Origin: Pelagibacterium luteolum
Lineage (GTDB): Bacteria; Pseudomonadota; Alphaproteobacteria; Rhizobiales; Devosiaceae
Assembly: GCF_900100665.1 (NCBI RefSeq)
Contig: NZ_FNCS01000005.1
Location: 62,001-126,000 of the forward strand
Length of the DNA: 64,000 nucleotides
Direction of reading: 5' to 3'
Shown: positions 62,150 through 64,000 of the stretch, piece after piece
Layout of the letters: every line of letters begins with the position of its first letter
How positions within the stretch are numbered: the stretch's first letter is position 1
Position numbers and translations under genes: made by a program
The notes under the pieces: generated by a model
Database searches by the model: none
The model's input: the letters and a program-made list of their open reading frames with translations, nothing else
What the model was told of the DNA's origin: nothing

Positions 62150-62967
62150 GCAGGGCCCCGCTGCAGTCTCGGATCAAAAAGGTCCCGCAGCCCGTCCCCG
62201 AAGAGGTTCAGGCCAAGCACGGTCGAGACAATCGCCAGGCCCGGAACCAGCGCCACATGCGGCGCCAGCGCGATCATCGTCTGCGCCTCGGCCAGCATAC
62301 GCCCCCAGCTGGGCACCGGCGGTTGCGCGCCCAGCCCGACATAGGCCAGCCCCGCTTCTGCGAGAATGGCCAGCGAGAACTGGATCGTCGCCTGCACCAG
62401 CAGCGTGTTGGACACATTGGGCAGGATATGTTCGAGAGAAATCCGCGCCCTGCCCTTGCCCGCCAGCCTTGCCGCCAGAATGAAATCGCGCGTCCAGAGC
62501 GACAGCGCCGCTCCACGCGTCAGTCGGGCAAACACCGGGATATTGAAAATCCCGATGGCGATGATTGCGTTGATCGCACCCGGCCCGAAAATCGCAGTGA
62601 TCAGGATCGCGATGATTAGCGCCGGAAAGGCGAACACGAGGTCATTGCCGCGCATGATCAAATCGTCAAACCATGATCCCGCCCTGGAAGCTGCCGTCAG
62701 CCCCAGTGGAACGCCGATGACCATGCCGACTCCCACCGCTACCAGGGCGACGGCGATCGATGTCCGCGCCCCAACGAGAATCATCGAAAAGATGTCGCGG
62801 CCGAAATGGTCTGTCCCCAGCCAATGCGCGTCCCCCGGCGGCACGAGCCGGTTACCCACCGCAAGCGCCGTGACGTCGAACGGCGTCCAGACGAGCGAGA
62901 CGAGTGCCATCACGACGAACGCCAGGGAGAGCACAGCCCCGATGATCAGGCTCGGTGCCACTCTCAT
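62146..62967 (-). CDS. Peptide-type ABC transporter permease (DppC type)
   Basis: 273 residues with about six membrane helices. The family N-terminal start (MRVAPSLIIGAVLSLAFVVMALVSL) and HWLGTDHFGRDIFSMILVGARTSI are typical of DppC, as is the EAA-loop-like AARLAGKGRARISLEHILPNVSNTL. Overlaps both neighbours by 4 bp. Confidence 0.93.
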   Translation of the reverse strand: MRVAPSLIIGAVLSLAFVVMALVSLVWTPFDVTALAVGNRLVPPGDAHWLGTDHFGRDIFSMILVGARTSIAVALVAVGVGMVIGVPLGLTAASRAGSWFDDLIMRGNDLVFAFPALIIAILITAIFGPGAINAIIAIGIFNIPVFARLTRGAALSLWTRDFILAARLAGKGRARISLEHILPNVSNTLLVQATIQFSLAILAEAGLAYVGLGAQPPVPSWGRMLAEAQTMIALAPHVALVPGLAIVSTVLGLNLFGDGLRDLFDPRLQRGPA

Positions 62968-63911
62968 GGCGCCCTCCGGCGCAATCGTGGATCGATCAAC
63001 GCGTAGGCGATATCGACAAGGAAGGTGATGGTGATCACGGCGAACACCAAAATCATCACAACCGATCGCACGACGATCAGGTCACGTGCCGAAATGGCCT
63101 GAAACGCCAGCCGTCCCAGTCCCGGCAGGTAAAACACGTTCTCGATGATGATCGCGCCGGCCAAAAGGAACGAGAACTGCAGCCCCATAATCGTGACCAC
63201 CGGGATCAGCGCGTTCCGCAGCGCATGCCGCCACAGCGCCTGCCCCCGCGTCAGCCCCTTGGCTCGCGCCGTGCGGACATAATCTTCATCAAGCGTGTCG
63301 ATAAGACTCGACCGCATCACCCGCGCCAAAATCGAGGCCTGCGGCAGCGCCAGCGCGATGGCCGGCAGCGTCAGCGCCCTCACCGCAGCCCCTGGGTCCT
63401 GCCAACCCGGAAATCCCCCAGATGAAAACCATCGCAAATTGACCGCGAACGCCAGCACAAGCAGCATCGCGAACCAGAAATTGGGTAGCGCGATACCGAT
63501 CTGGGTCAGCCCCATCGCGGAGAAGTCGATCAGCCCGTTCCGATTGGCCGCCGCGAGCACGCCCACGGGAATGGCAATCAGTGTCGAGAGCGTCAGCGCA
63601 TAGAGCGCCAGCGGCAGCGACACCCACAGCCGCTCGACGATCAAATCGGCGACCGGCACGCGATAGGTATAGCTGATCCCGAAGTCACCCACGGCCATCC
63701 CGGCGAGCCAGCCGAGATATCGCGCCGGCAATGGCGCCGTCAGCCCAAGCTGCTCGCGCAGCGCGGCCAGCGCCTCGGGCGAGGTGTTGAGCCCGAGCAT
63801 GAACCGGGCGGGATCGCCCGGCAGCACTTCCAGCACGAGAAAGATCACGAGGCTGGCGACCAGCAGCGAGGCCAGCAGCGATATCGTCCTGCACAGCAGG
63901 AAGCGCGTCAT
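62964..63911 (-). CDS. Peptide-type ABC transporter permease (DppB type)
   Basis: 315 residues with about six membrane helices. Begins MTRFLLCRTISLLASLLVASL and has the family stretches LEVLPGDPARFMLG and an EAA-loop region (RTARAKGLTRGQALWRHALRNALIPVV). It partners with the DppC-type permease encoded next. Confidence 0.93.
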   Translation of the reverse strand: MTRFLLCRTISLLASLLVASLVIFLVLEVLPGDPARFMLGLNTSPEALAALREQLGLTAPLPARYLGWLAGMAVGDFGISYTYRVPVADLIVERLWVSLPLALYALTLSTLIAIPVGVLAAANRNGLIDFSAMGLTQIGIALPNFWFAMLLVLAFAVNLRWFSSGGFPGWQDPGAAVRALTLPAIALALPQASILARVMRSSLIDTLDEDYVRTARAKGLTRGQALWRHALRNALIPVVTIMGLQFSFLLAGAIIIENVFYLPGLGRLAFQAISARDLIVVRSVVMILVFAVITITFLVDIAYALIDPRLRRRAP

Positions 63912-63930
63912 CGCTCTGCCCCGCCGCTAC

Positions 63931-64000
63931 CTATCGCGCCCAATAGGCGCCGGTCAGGTCCGTCGCCTGCGTCGGCGCGTTCACCCACATGCCTTCGAGA
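63931..64000 (-). CDS. Peptide-type ABC transporter substrate-binding protein, C-terminal end only
   Basis: The last 22 codons before a TAG stop (63933-63931) read LEGMWVNAPTQATDLTGAYW followed by AR. This is what a periplasmic dipeptide-binding protein's C-terminus looks like, and the position directly upstream of the permease genes fits. The gene continues beyond the window edge. Confidence 0.7.
   Translation of the reverse strand, partial: LEGMWVNAPTQATDLTGAYWAR

Overview
The window is a GC-rich chromosomal segment of an alphaproteobacterium, most likely of the order Hyphomicrobiales (Rhizobiales) and perhaps Devosia- or Pelagibacterium-like. That placement is an inference from gene content and order: popZ, DUF1127 small proteins, GTTC-N7-GTTC SOS boxes between ssb and uvrA, the gyrA-coaD-ppi-ppi-queA-tgt order, and the erpA/dgt-argS-SPOR-scpAB-tatABC-serS-surE-pcm-nlpD-yajC-secDF order. 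No rRNA, CRISPR array, insertion sequence or prophage was recognised. One tRNA gene (Lys, UUU) is present.

Layout. 1-5.3 kb: the 3' part of recG faces a glmU-glmS-DUF502 operon for UDP-GlcNAc synthesis. 5.5-10.6 kb: an accessory-looking stretch on the plus strand. It holds a membrane-anchored SPOR-like protein, tRNA-Lys with its own promoter, and seven small genes that are mostly secreted, membrane or outer-membrane beta-barrel proteins; the last resembles a PagL-type lipid A deacylase. 10.6-20.3 kb: a long minus-strand run of housekeeping genes (gyrA, coaD, two cyclophilins, queA, tgt, pgi, map). It is interrupted by a parDE toxin-antitoxin pair whose toxin gene carries an in-frame amber stop. 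20.5-26 kb: an MFS transporter, a host-attachment-family protein and a YihY/BrkB membrane protein, then an arginine-catabolic pair (rocF-rocD) divergent from an Lrp/AsnC regulator. 26-30 kb: ssb and uvrA diverge around two SOS boxes. 30-32 kb: two near-identical DUF1127 genes flank a glutathione transferase, followed by a PfpI/DJ-1 protein.

32-46.7 kb: trmFO faces the operon yajC-secDF-Mth938-(phytoene-synthase-like); the last two resemble the mitochondrial complex I assembly factors NDUFAF3 and NDUFAF6. Next come a DUF815 ATPase and the minus-strand cluster nlpD, pcm, surE, serS, tatC, tatB, tatA, scpB, scpA. 46.8-60.5 kb: a large SPOR protein, argS, dgt (divergent from erpA-xth), a SEL1-repeat protein, valS, popZ, a TolC-family protein and a second Pcm-like methyltransferase. 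60.5-64 kb: a peptide-type ABC transporter (double ATPase, two permeases, and the C-terminal end of the binding protein cut by the window edge).

Most of the window is conserved core chromosome. The parts that look least ordinary are the 6.6-10.6 kb group of secreted proteins, the broken parDE module, a Tgt that lacks its usual zinc cysteines, GyrA with Met at the D87-equivalent site, and several intergenic hairpins inside operons (yajC-secDF, tatA-tatB, popZ-valS). I did not find convincing evidence of a wholly new multi-gene system; the 6.6-10.6 kb group is the best candidate. All assignments rest on reading the sequence and on remembered family features; no database search was run.
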